A stretch of 64,000 bases of DNA, from assembly GCA_034509755.1 (NCBI GenBank), contig CM067559.1:19946501-20010500 (forward strand), read 5' to 3'. A program made the translations under genes and the position numbers. The stretch is from Anisodus tanguticus. Taxonomy: Eukaryota; Streptophyta; Magnoliopsida; Solanales; Solanaceae. The notes beneath the pieces were generated by a model. The model was given only the letters and a program-made list of their open reading frames with translations. It made no database searches and was not told where the DNA came from. Positions 21,131-35,800 of this stretch are shown here, piece after piece (the first letter of the stretch is position 1; the number at the start of each line of letters is the position of its first letter).

Positions 21131-23713
21131 AAATAAATATCTAATTGCATAGAATGAAACCAACTCAACATATAGATACAATATAGGATACACTGTGGTT
21201 ACATCTCATTAAATTAATAATTTTATGACAAAACATAACATAGAAAAGCAATATATTATATATCACAAAAGAGAAAAATATATGAATTGTCATGGATATA
21301 TGAATGACAATCAAGGTGATATATAGTTTTAATTTTTAATAATATGATCAAAGTAAACCAATTACATTATTCTACAATGAAAAGGCACCACTTTTTGGCA
21401 CCACATTTTTACATCTAATCTATTAATATACACCATACATAAAATCGTAATAACTCAAGAGAATAACGAAGGACAAATTACACCAAGAATGACCTTTTTG
21501 AATTGCGGTTGATTAACACTAACTGAATTGCGGTTGATTAACACTAACTTGGATGTGAATCAAGTGAAATGCTTTGGTTGCAGTGAAAGTAAATCGCAGA
21601 GGAAAAAGGAAGAGGGTAGGGGCTATTTAATAAAAACAGAGATTACAATAATCAAGATTCATGAATTAAGGAGAGTAACAAACATAAAATGAAAGACTAT
21701 ATATAGCAATTAAAATTCAAGAATTGAGGATAGTAACAAATCAAAATTCAAGAAATGAGGATAGTATAAAATTTTAAAAGTTATATTACAACGATCTAAA
21801 ATTCAAGCATTGTGGATAAGAATGACAAAAAGTCATTATTCATGATCATTTTCATGCTCGTGTCACTACTAATACGGTTCTTGAACGTTATTATTGATGA
21901 ACTCATTTGAAGTGTTCTTCAAACTTTTTTCAGTAGTCTAAAAGACTAGTTGAATCCGAGACATCTAGTTAAGGATGAAGGAGCACTTACCACTCCACCG
22001 CAACACTTGTTGGTAACGATCCACATTGATCATTCATTAAAACTTCTATCGTCATGTATAATTACCTTTTTAATAATATTGCTGTTATTTTACAAAAATG
22101 TGTACTACATAATAGACATACACGTGCCGTGAAAGAAGTACATCGATAAGCATCTGCAAAAGGATTTGAATTCAAAAGGCCCTAGAAATGTCGAAGGTCA
22201 CCAGAGGAACATTTCTGAGGTATAGATTAAAACATTTACAATCTAAATTATTTAAGTAAAAAAAATGAAACGATTCTACTTAAATTGTCTTCTAAATTTT
22301 TTTGCCATGGATAAGAATCAATTACTATTGAAAAAGGTTTTAGACAAAGCTAGAATCTAGTAAATCTAGTTCATAACTTTTTTACTTCATACCCATCCTT
22401 TGTTCTCTCAAATCTATATAGTCAGAAACAAACACCTAATTGCATAAAATGAAACCAACTCAACATAAAGATACAATCTATGATAGACTGTGGTTAAATC
22501 TCATGAAATTAATAATCTTATGCAAAAAAACATAACATAGGAAAGAAATAAATGATATATCATAAAAGAGGAAAATATACGAATTGTCACGGATATATGA
22601 ATGACAATAAAGGTGATATATAATTTTAATATTCAATGATATAATCAAAGTAAACCAATTACATTATGATACAATGAAAAGGCACCACTTTTGGGAACCA
22701 CATTTATACATCTAATTTATTAATATACACCATACATTAAATTTTAATAACTCAAGAAAATAATGCAGAAAGAATTACACCAAGAAAGACTTTTTTAAAT
22801 TGAGGTTGATTAACACTAACCTAGATGTGAATCATGTGAAATGATTTGGCTGCAGTGAGAGTAAATGGCAAAGGAAAAGGAAGAGGCTAGGGACTATTTA
22901 ACAGAAACTGAGTTTACAATAATCAAGATTCATGAATTAAGGACAATAACAAAAATAAAAAGACTATATATAGCAATCAAAATTCAAGAGGTGAGGATAG
23001 TAAAAATCAAGATTCAAGACATGGGGATAGTATAAAATTTTAAAAATGATATTACAGCGGTCTAAAATTCAAGCATTGTGGATAGGAACAACCTTAACTC
23101 ATAGCACTCACATAGAGACAAAAAGTCATAATTTATGAGCATCTTCATGCTCGTGTCACTACTAATACGGTTCTTGAAAGTTATTATTGATGAACTCATA
23201 TTGAAGTGTTCTTCAAACCTTTTCAGTAGTCTAAAAGACTAGTTGAACCCGAGACCTCTGGTTAAGGATGAAGGAGTACTTACCACTCTACCGCAACACT
23301 GTTGGTAACGATCCATGTTGATCACTCATTAAAACTTCTTTTGTCATCTATAATTACTATTTTAATAATATTGCTGTTATTTTACAAAAATGTGTACTAT
23401 ATATTCGTCATACACGTGCCGAGAAACAAGTACATCGATAAGCATCTGCAAAAGGATTTGAATTCAAACAACACTAGAAATGCCGAAGGTCACCAGAGAA
23501 ATATTTCTGAGGTATAGATTATAACATTTACAATCTAAATTATTTAAATAAAAAATAGGAAACAATTCTACTGAAATTTTCTTCTAAAGTTTTTGCCATG
23601 GATAAGAATCAAATACTATTGAAAAAGGTTTAAGACAAAGCTAGAATCTAGTAAATGTAGTTCATATCTTTTTTACTTCACCTCTATCCTCTCTTCTTCC
23701 AAATCTATATAGT
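21126..23713 (+). repeat. Units 1-2, diverged left edge
   Basis: 1297 and 1291 bp. These differ most from the array middle: GCGGTTGATTAACAC with a 25-bp tandem duplication (21499-21548) in unit 1, AAGCATCTGCAAAAGGATTTG in place of AAGCTTCTGCAGAAAGATATG, TCTAAAAGACTAG before the tRNA-like module, and only a half G-box dyad. They keep the ACATAACATAG segment. They resemble the left remnant at 7573-8469. Confidence 0.9.
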
Positions 23714-26700
23714 TAGAAACAAACACTTAATTGCATAAAATGAAACCAACTCAACATAAATATACAATCTGGGATATATTGGGGTTACATCTCATGAAAT
23801 TAATAATCTTATGCAAAAAAACATAACATAGGAAAGGAATATATGATATAACATAAAAGAGGAAAATATATGAATTGCCATGGATATATGAACAGCAATA
23901 AAGGTGATATATAATTTTAATATTTAATGATATAATCAAAGTAAACCAATTACTTTATGATAAAACGAAAAGGCACCACTTTTAGGAAGCACATTTATAC
24001 ATCTAATTTATTATATACACCATACATTAAATCATAATAACTCAAGAAAATAATGCAGAAAGAATTACACCAAGAAAGGCTTTTTTGAATTGAGGTTGAT
24101 TAACACTAACCTAGCTATGAATCATGTGAAATTCTTTGGCTGCAGTGAGAGTAAATGATGAGAGGAAAATGAAGAGGGTTGGGACTATTTAATAAAAACT
24201 GAGATCACAATAATCAAGATTCATGAATTAAGGACAACAATTAAACATAAAATGACAGACTATATATAGCAATCAAAATTCAAGAATTGAGGATAGTAAC
24301 AAACCAAGATTCAATACATGAGGATATTATAAAATTTAAAAAATGATATTACATCGATCTAAAATTCAAGCATTGTGGAAAGGAACAACCTTAACTCATA
24401 GCACTCACATAGAGACAAAAAGTCATTATTCATGATCATCTTCATGCTCGTGTCACTACTATTACGGTTCTTAAGCGTTATTATTGATGAACTCATATTG
24501 AAGTGTTCCTCAAACTTTTTTCAGTAGTATAAAAGACGAGTTGAACCCGTGACGTCTGGTTAATGATGAAGGAGGACTTACCACTCCACCGCAACACTTG
24601 TTGTTAACGATCCACGTTGATCATTCATTAAAACTTCATTCGTCATGCATAAATACTTTTTAAATAATATTACTATTATTTTACAAAAATGTGTACTACA
24701 TAATCGGCGTACATGTCAAACGCACGTGTCGAGAAACAAGTACATCGATAAGCTTCTGCAGAAAGATATGAATTCAAAAAGCACTAGAAAAGCTGAAGGT
24801 CTTCCGAGAAAAAATTATGAGATATACACTATAACAGTTACAATATAAATTATTTAAATAAAAAATACAAAAAAATTCTACTGAAATTTTCTTCTAAATT
24901 TTTTGGTCCATGGATAGGAATCAAATACAATGGAAGAAGCTTTTAGACAAACTAAGAGTCTAGTAAACCTAGTTCATATCATTTTGACTTCACATCCATC
25001 CTCTCCTCTTTCAAATCTATATAGTTAGAAACAAACACTTAATTGCATAAAATGAAACCTACTCAACATAAATATACAATCTAGGATATATTGGGGTTAC
25101 ATCTCTTGAAATTAATAATCTTATGCAAAAAAGCATAACATAGGAAAGAAATATATGATATATCGTAAAAGTAGAAAATATATGAATTGCCATGGATATA
25201 TGAACGACAATAAAGGTGATATATAATTTTAATATTTAATGATATAATCAAAGTAAACCAATTACATTATGATACAACGAAAAGGCACCACTTTTAGGAA
25301 CCACATTTATACATCTAATTTATTAATATACACCATACATTAAATCATAATAACTCAAGAAAATAATGCAGAAAGAATTACACCAAGAAAGACTTTTTTG
25401 AATTGAGGTTGATTAACACTAACCTAGATATGAATCATGTGAAATGCTTTGGCTGCAGTGAGAGTAAATGGAAGAGGGAAAGGAAGAGGGTTGGGACTAT
25501 TTAATAGAAACTGAGATCACAATAATCAAGATTCATGAATTAAGGACAATAACAAACATAAAATGACAGACTATATATAGCAATCAAAATTCAAGAATTG
25601 AGGATAGTAACAAATCAAGATTCAATACATGAGGATAGTATAAAATTTAAAAAATGATATTACATCGATCTAAAATTCAAGCATTGTGGATAGGAACAAC
25701 CTTAACTCGTAGCACTCACATAGAGACAAAAAGTCATTATTCATGATCATCTTCATGCTCGTGTCACTACTATTACGGTTCTTAAACGTTATTATTGATG
25801 AACTCATATTGAAGTGTTCTTCAAACTTTTTTCAGTAGTCTAAAAGACTAGTTGAACCCGAGACGTCTGGTTAATGATGAAGGAGGACTTACCACTCCAC
25901 CGCAACACTTGTTGTTAACGATCCATGTTCCTCATTCATTAAAACTTCATTCGTCATGTATAATTACTTTTTAAATAATATTACTGTTATTTAACAAAAA
26001 TGTGTACTACATAATCGGCGTACATGTTAAACACACGTGTCAAGAAACAAGTACATCGATAAGCTTCTACAAAAAGATATGAATTCAAAAAGCACTAGAA
26101 AAGACGAAAGACTTCCGAGAAAAAATTATGAGATATACATTATAACAGTTACAATCTAAATTATTTTGAATAAAAAATAGAAAAAAATTCTACTGAAATT
26201 TTCTTCTAAATTTTTTGGTCCATGGATAGGAATCAAATACAATGGAAGAAGCTTTTAGACAAAGCTAGAGTCTAGTAAACCTAGTTCATATCATTTTGAC
26301 TTCACATCCATCCTCTCCTCTTTCAAATCTATATAGTTAGAAACAAACACTTAATTGCATAAAATGAAACCAACTCAACATAAATATACAATCTAGGATA
26401 TATTGGGGTTACATCTCATGAAATTAATAATCTTATGCAAAAAAACATAACATAGGAAAGAAATATATGATATATCATAAAAGAGGAAAATATATGAATT
26501 TCCATGGATATATGAATGACAATAAAGGTGATATATAATTTTAATATTTAATGATATAATCAAAGTAAACCAATTACATTATGATACAATGAAAAGGCAC
26601 CACTTTTAGGAAGCACATTTATACATCTAATTCATTAATATACACCATACATTAAATCATAATAACTCAAGAAAATAATGCAGAAAGAATTACACCAAGA

Positions 26701-29700
26701 AAGACTTTTTTGAATTGAGGTTGATTAACACTAACCTAGATATGAATCATGTGAAATGCTTTGGCTGCAGTGAGAGTAAATGGAAGAGGAAAAGGAAGAG
26801 GGTAGGGACTATTTAATAGAAATTGAGATCACAATAATCAAGATTCGTGAATTAAGGACAACAATTAAACATAAAATGACAGACTATATATAGCAATCAA
26901 AATTCAAGAATTGAGGATAGTAACAAATCAAGATTCAATACATGAGGATAATATAAAATTTAAAAAATGATATTACATCGATCTAAAATTCAAGCATTGT
27001 GGATAGGAACAACCTTAACTCGTAGCACTCACATAGAGACAAAAAGTCATTATTCATGATCATCTTAATGCTCGTGTCACTACTATTACGGTTCTTAAAC
27101 GTTATTATTGATGAACTCATATTGAAGTGTTCTTCAAACTTGTTTCAGTAGTCTAAAAGTCTAGTTGAACCCGAGACATCTGGTTAATGATGAAGGAGGA
27201 CTTACCACTCCACCCCAACACTTGTTGTTAACGATCAACGTTGCTCATTCATTAAAACTTCATTCATCATGTATAATTACTTTTAAAATAATATTACTGT
27301 TATTTTACAAAAATTTGTACTACATAATCGGCGTACATGTGAAACACACGTGTCGAGAAACAAGTACATCGATAAGCTTCTACGAAAATATATGAATTCA
27401 AAAAGCACTAGAAAAGCCGAAGGTCTTCAGAGAAAAATTTCTGAGATATAGATTATAACAGTTAAAATATAAATTATTTAAATAAAAAATACGAAAAAAA
27501 TCTATTGAAATTTTCTTCTAAATTTTTTGGTCCATGGATAGGAATCAAATACAATGGAAGAAGCTTTTAGACAAAGCTAGAGTCTAGTAAACCTAGTTCA
27601 TATCATTTTGGCTTCACATCCATCCTCTCCTCTTCGAAATCTATATTGTTAGAAACAAACACTTAATTGCATAAAATGAAATCAACTCAACATAAATATA
27701 CAATCTAGGATATATTGGGGTTACATCTCATGAAATTAATAATCTTATGCAAAAAAACATAACATAGGAAAGAAATATATGATATATCATAAAAGAGGAA
27801 AATATATGAATTTTCATGGATATATGAACGACAATAAAGGTGATATATAATTTTAATATTTAATGATATAATCAAAGTAAACCAATTACATTATGGTACA
27901 ATGAAAAGGCACCACTTTTAGGAAGCACATTTATACATCTAATTCATTAATATACACCATACATTTAATCGTAATAACTCAAGAAAATAATGCAGAAAGA
28001 ATTACACCAAGAAAGACTTTTTGAATTGAGGTTGATTAACACTAATCTAGATGTGAATCATGTGAAATGCTTTGGCTTCTGTGATAGTAAATGGAAGAGG
28101 ATAGACTATCTAATAGACACTGAGATCACAATAATAAAGATACATGTATTAAGGACAGAAACAAACATAGAATGACAGACAATATATCGCAATCAAAATT
28201 CAAGAATTGTGGATAGTAACAAATCAAGATTCCATACATGAGGATAGTATAAAATCAAAAAAATGATATTACATGGATCTAAAATTCAAGCATTGTGGAT
28301 AGGAACAACCTTAACTCGTAGCACTCACATAGAGACAAAAGTCATTATTCATGATCATCTTCATGCTCGTGTCACTACTATTACGGTTCTTAAACGTTAT
28401 TATTGATGAACTCATATTGAAGTGTTCCTCAAACTTTTTTCAGTAGTCTAAAAGACTAGTTGAACCGATGAAGGTGGACTTACCACTCCACCGCAACACT
28501 TGTTGTTAACGATCCACGTTGCTATTTCATTAAAATTTCATTCGTCATGTATTAATACTTTTTAAATAATATTACTAATATTTTACAAAAATGTGTACTA
28601 CATGATCGGCGTACACGTGAAACGCACGTGTCGAGAAACAAGTACATCGATAAGCTTACGCAAAAGATATGAATTCAAAAGCACTAGAAAAGCCGAAGGT
28701 CTTCGAGAGAAAAATTTATGAGATATAGATTATAACGATTACAATATAAATTATTTTAATAAAAAATACAAAAAATTCTACTGAAATTTTCTTCTAAATT
28801 TTTTGGTCCATGGATAGGAATCAAATACAATGGAAGAAGCTTTTAGACAAACTAAGAGTCTAGTAAACCTAGTTCATATCATTTTGACTTCACATCCATC
28901 CTCTCCTCTTTCAAATCTATATAGTTAGAAACAAACACTTAATTGCATAAAATGAAACCTACTCAACATAAATATACAATCTAGGATATATTGGGGTTAC
29001 ATCTCATGAAATTAATAATCTTATGCAAAAAAACATAACATAGGAAAGAATATATGATATATCATTAAAGAGGAAAATATATGAATTTTACTGGATATAT
29101 GAACGACAATAAAGGTGATATATAATTTTAATATTTAATGATATAATCAAAGTAAACCAATTACATTATGGTACAATGAAAAGGCACCAATTTTAGGAAG
29201 CACATTTATACATCTAATTCATTAATATACACCATACATTAAATCATAATAACTCAAGAAAATAATACAGAAAGAATTACACCACGAAAGGCTTTTTTGA
29301 ATTGAGGTTGATTAACACTAACCTAGATATGAATCATGTGAAATTCTTTAATGCAGGTGAGAGTAAATGGAAGAGAAAAATGAAGAGGGTAGGGACTATT
29401 TAATAGAAACTGAGATCACAATAATCAAGATTCGTGAATTAAGGACAACAATTAAACATAAAATGACAGACTATATATAGCAATCAAAATTCAAGAATTG
29501 AGGATAGTAACAAATCAAGATTCAATACATGAGGATAGTATAAAATTTAAAAAATGATATTACATGGATATAAAATTCAAGCATTGTGGATAGGAACAAC
29601 CTTAACTCGTAGCACTCACATAGAGACAAAAGTCATTATTCATGATCATCTTCATGCTCGTGTCACTACTATTACGGTTCTTAAACGTTATTATTGATGA

Positions 29701-32700
29701 ACTCATATTGAAGTGTTCCTCAAACTTTTTTCAGTAGTCTAAAAGACTAGTTGAACCCGAAACGTCTGGTTAATGATGAAGGAGGACTTACCACTCCACC
29801 GCAACACTTGTTGTTAACGATCCACGTTGCTCATTCATTAAAACTTCATTCATCATGTATAATTACTTTTTTAATAATATTACTGTTATTTTACAAAAAA
29901 TGTGCACTACATAATCGGCGTACACGTGAAACGCACGTGTCGAGAAACAAGTACATCGATAAGCTTCTACAAAAAGATATGAATTCAAAAAGCACTAGAA
30001 AAGCCGAAGGTCTTCAGAGAAAAATTTCTGGGAGATATAGATAATAACAGTTAAAATATAAATTATTTAAATAAAAAATACAAAAAAAATCCACAGAAAT
30101 TTTCTTCTAAATTTTTTGGTCCATGGATAGGAATCAAATACAATGGAAGAAGCTTTTAGACAAACTAAGAGTCTAGTAAACCTAGTTCATATCATTTTGA
30201 CTTCACATCCATCCTCTCCTCTTTCAAATCTATATAGTTAGAAACAAACACTTAATTGCATAAAATGAAACCTACTCAACATAAATATACAATCTAGGAT
30301 ATATTGGGGTTACATCTCATGAAATTAATAATCTTATGCAAAAAGAAATATATGATATATCATTAAAGAGGAAAATATATGAATTTCCATGGATATATGA
30401 ACGACAATAAAGGTGATATATAATTTTAATATTTAATGATATAATCAAAGTAAACCAATTACATTATTATACAATGAAAAGGCACCACTTTTAGGAAGCA
30501 CATTTATACATCTAATTTATTATATACACCATACATTAAATCATAATAACTCAAGAAAATAATGCAGAAAGAATTACACCAAGAAAGACTTTTTGGAATT
30601 GAGGTTGATTAACACTAACCTAGATATGAATCATGTGAAATTCTTTGGCTGCAGTGAGAGTAAATGGAAGAGGAAAATGAAGAGGGTATGGACTATTTAA
30701 TAAAAACTGAGATCACAATAATCAAGATTCATGAATTAAGGACAACAATTAAACATAAAATGACAGACTATATATAGCAATCAAAATTCAAGAATTGAGG
30801 ATAGTAACAAACCAAGATTCAATACATGAGGATATTATAATATTTAAAAAATGATATTACATCGATCTAAAATTCAAGCATTGTGGATAGGAACAACCTT
30901 AACTCATAGCACTCACATAGAGACAAAAAGTCATTATTCATGATCATCTTCATGCTCGTGTCACTACTATTACGGTTCTTAAACGTTATTATTGATGAAC
31001 TCATATTGAAGTGTTCCTCAAACTTTTTTCGAGTAGTATAAAAGACGAGTTGAACCCGTGACGTCTGGTTAATGATGAAGGAGGACTTACCACTCCACCG
31101 CAACACTTGTTGTTAACGATCCACGTTGCTCATTCATTAAAACTTCATTCATCATCTATAATTACTTTTTTTAATAATATTACAGTTATTTTAAAAAAAT
31201 GTGCACTACATAATCGGCGTACACGTGAAACGCACGTGTCGAGAAACAAGTACATCGATAAGCTTCTCGAAAAGATATGAATTCAAAAAGCACTAGAAAA
31301 GCCGAAGGTCTTCAGAGAAATATTTCTGAGATATAGATTATAACAGTTAAAATATAAATTGTTTAAATAAAAAATACAAAAAAAATCTACTGAAATTTTC
31401 TTCTAAATTTTTTGGTCCATGGATAGGAATCAAATACAATGGAAGAAGCTTTTAGACAAACTAAGAGTCTAGTAAACCTAGTTCATATCATTTTGACTTC
31501 ACATCCATCCTCTCCTCTTTCAAATCTATATAGTTAGAAACAAACACTTAATTGCATAAAATGAAATCAACTCAACATAAATATACAATCTAGGATATAT
31601 TGGGGTTACATCTCATGTAATTAATAATCTTATGAAAAAAAACATAACATAGGAAAGAAATATATGATATATCATAAAAGAGGAAAATATATGAATTTCC
31701 ATGGATATATGAATGACAATAAAGGTGATATATAATTTTAATATTTAATGATATAATCAAAGTAAACCAATTACATTATGGTACAATGAAAAGGCACCAC
31801 TTTTAGGAATCACATTTATACATCTAATTCATTATATACACCATACATTAAATCATAATAACTCAAGAAAATAATGCAGAAAGAATTACACCAAGAAAGG
31901 CTTTTTTGAATTGAGGTTGATTAACACTAACCTAGATATGAATGATGTGAAATTCTTTGGCTGCAGTGAGAGTAAATGACAGAGGAAAATGAAGAGGGTA
32001 GGGACTATTTAACAAAAACTGAGATCACAATAATCAAGATTCATGAATTAAGGACAACAATTAAACATAAAATGACATACTATATATAGCAATCAAAATT
32101 CAAGAATTGAGGATAGTAACAAACCAAGATTCAATACATGAGGATAATAAAAAATTAAAAAAATGATATTACATCGATCTAAAATTCAAGCATTGTGGAA
32201 AGGAACAACCTTAACTCATAGCACTCACATAGAGACAAAAAGTCATTATTCATGATCATCTTCATGCTCGTGTCACTACTATTACGGTTCTTAAACGTTA
32301 TTATTGATGAACTCATATTGAAGTGTTCCTCAAACTTTTTTCAGTAGTATAAAAGACGAGTTGAACCCGTGACGTCTGGTTAATGATGAAGGAGGACTTA
32401 CAACTCCACCGCAACACTTGATGTTAACGATCCACGTTGATCTTTCATTAAAACTTAATTCGTCATTTATAATAACTTTTTTAATAATATTACTGTTATT
32501 TTACAAAAATGTGCACTACATAATCGGCGTACACGTGAAACGCACGTGTCGAGAAACAAGTACATCGATAAGCTTCTGCAGAAAGATATGAATTCAAAAA
32601 GCACTAGAAAAGCCGAAGGTCTTCAGAGAAAAATTTATGAGATATAGATTATAACAGTTACAATATTAATTATTTAAATAAAAAATACAAAAAAATTCTA

Positions 32701-32845
32701 CTGAAATATTCTTCTAAATTTTTTGGTCCATGGATAGGAATCAAATACAATGGAAGAAGCTTTTAGACAAACTAAGAGTCTAGTAAACCTAGTTCATATC
32801 ATTTTGACTTCACATCCATCCTCTCCTCTTTCAAATCTATATAGT
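23714..32845 (+). repeat. Units 3-9, intermediate block, mostly long class
   Basis: Units 3, 4, 5, 7 and 9 are 1311-1313 bp with ACATAACATAGGA near +110; unit 8 (30239-31534) lacks it. Unit 6 (27650-28925, 1276 bp) has a ~17-bp deletion at about 28465 between the B-box and A-box of its tRNA-like module and lost bases near 28100. Both TCTAAAAGACTAG and TATAAAAGACGAG versions occur. Confidence 0.88.
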
Positions 32846-35800
32846 TAGAAACAAACACTTAATTGCATAAAATGAAACCTACTCAACATAAATATACAAT
32901 CTAGGATATATTGGGGTTACATCTCATGAAATTAATAATCTTATGACAAAAGAAATATATGATATATCATTAAAGAGGAAAATATATGAATTTTCATGGA
33001 TATATGAACGACAATAAAGGTGATATATAACATTAATATTAAATGATATAATCAAAGTAAACCAATTACATTATTATACAATGAAAAGGCACCACTTTTA
33101 GGAAGCACATTTATACATCTAATTTATTATATACACCATACATTAAATCATAATAACTCAAGAAAATAATGCAGAAAGAATTACACCAAGAAAGGCTTTT
33201 TTGAATTGAGGTTGATTAACACTAACCTAGATATGAATCATGTGAAATTCTTTGGCTGCAGTGAGAGTAAATGACAGAGGAAAATGAAGAGGGTATGGAC
33301 TATTAAATAAAAACTGAGATCACAATAATCAAGATTCATGAATTAAGGACAACAATTAAACATAAAATGACAGACTATATATAGCAATCAAAATTCAAGA
33401 ATTGAGGATAGTAACAAACCAAGATTCAATACATGAGGATATTATAAAATTAAAAAAATGATATTACATCGATCTAAAATTCAAGCATTGTGGATAGGAA
33501 CAACCTTAACTCATAGCACTCACATAGAGACAAAAAGTCATTATTCATGATCATCTTCATGCTCGTGTCACTACTATTACGGTTCTTAAACGTTATTATT
33601 GATGAACTCATATTGAAGTGTTCCTCAAACTTTTTCAGTAGTATAAAAGACGAGTTTAACCCGTGTGACGTACGGTTAATGATGAAGGAGGACTTACAAC
33701 TCCACCGCAACACTTGATGTTAACGATCCACGTTGATCTTTCATTAAAACTTAATTCGTCATTTATAATAACTTTTTTAATAATATTACTGTTATTTTAC
33801 AAAAATGTGCACTACATAATCGGCGTACACGTGAAACGCACGTGTCGAGAAACAAGTACATCGATAAGCTTCTGCAGAAAGATATGAATTCAAAAAGCAC
33901 TAGAAAAGCCGAAGGTCTTCAGAGAAAAATTTATGAGATATAGATTATAACAGTTACAATATTAATTATTTAAATAAAAAATACAAAAAAATTCTACTGA
34001 AATATTCTTCTAAATTTTTTGGTCCATGGATAGGAATCAAATACAATGGAAGAAGCTTTTAGACAAACTAAGAGTCTAGTAAACCTAGTTCATATCATTT
34101 TGACTTCACATCCATCCTCTCCTCTTTCAAATCTATATAGTTAGAAACAAACACTTAATTGCATAAAATGAAACCTACTCAACATAAATATACAATCTAG
34201 GATATATTGGGGTTACATCTCATGAAATTAATAATCTTATGCAAAAAGAAATATATGATATATCATTAAAGAGGAAAATATATGAATTTTCATGGATATA
34301 TGAACGACAATAAAGGTGATATATAACATTAATATTAAATGATATAATCAAAGTAAACCAATTACATTATTATACAATGAAAAGGCACCACTTTTAGGAA
34401 GCACATTTATACATCTAATTTATTATATACACCATACATTAAATCATAATAACTCAAGAAAATAATGCAGAAAGAATTACACCAAGAAAGGCTTTTTTGA
34501 ATTGAGGTTGATTAACACTAACCTAGATATGAATCATGTGAAATTCTTTGGCTGCAGTGAGAGTAAATGACAGAGGAAAATGAAGAGGGTATGGACTATT
34601 TAATAAAAACTGAGATCACAATAATCAAGATTCATGAATTAAGGACAACAATTAAACATAAAATGATAGACTATATATAGCAATCAAAATTCAAGAATTG
34701 AGGATAGTAACAAACCAAGATTCAATACATGAGGATATTATAAAATTAAAAAAATGATATTACATCGATCTAAAATTCAAGCATTGTGGATAGGAACAAC
34801 CTTAACTCATAGCACTCACATAGAGACAAAAAGTCATTATTCATGATCATCTTCATGCTCGTGTCACTACTATTACGGTTCTTAAACGTTATTATTGATG
34901 AACTCATATTGAAGTGTTCCTCAAACTTTTTTCAGTAGTATAAAAGACGAGTTGAACCCGTGACGTCTGGTTAATGATGAAGGAGGACTTACAACTCCAC
35001 CGCAACACTTGATGTTAACGATCCACGTTGATCTTTCATTAAAACTTAATTCGTCATTTATAATAACTTTTTTAATAATATTACTGTTATTTTACAAAAA
35101 TGTGCACTACATAATCGGCGTACACGTGAAACGCACGTGTCGAGAAACAAGTACATCGATAAGCTTTTGCAGAAAGATATGAATTCAAAAAGCACTAGAA
35201 AAGCCGAAGGTCTTCAGAGAAAAATTTATGAGATATAGATTATAACAGTTACAATATAAATTATTTAAATAAAAAATACAAAAAAAATTCTACTGAAATA
35301 TTCTTCTAAATTTTTTGGTCCATGGATAGGAATCAAATACAATGGAAGAAGCTTTTAGACAAACTAAGAGTCTAGTAAACCTAGTTCATATCATTTTGAC
35401 TTCACATCCATCCTCTCCTCTTTCAAATCTATATAGTTAGAAACAAACACTTAATTGCATAAAATGAAACCTACTCAACATAAATATACAATCTAGGATA
35501 TATTGGGGTTACATCTCATGAAATTAATAATCTTATGCAAAAAGAAATATATGATATATCATTAAAGAGGAAAATATATGAATTTTCATGGATATATGAA
35601 CGACAATAAAGGTGATATATAACATTAATATTAAATGATATAATCAAAGTAAACCAATTACATTATTATACAATGAAAAGGCACCACTTTTAGGAAGCAC
35701 ATTTATACATCTAATTTATTATATACACCATACATTAAATCATAATAACTCAAGAAAATAATGCAGAAAGAATTACACCAAGAAAGGCTTTTTTGAATTG

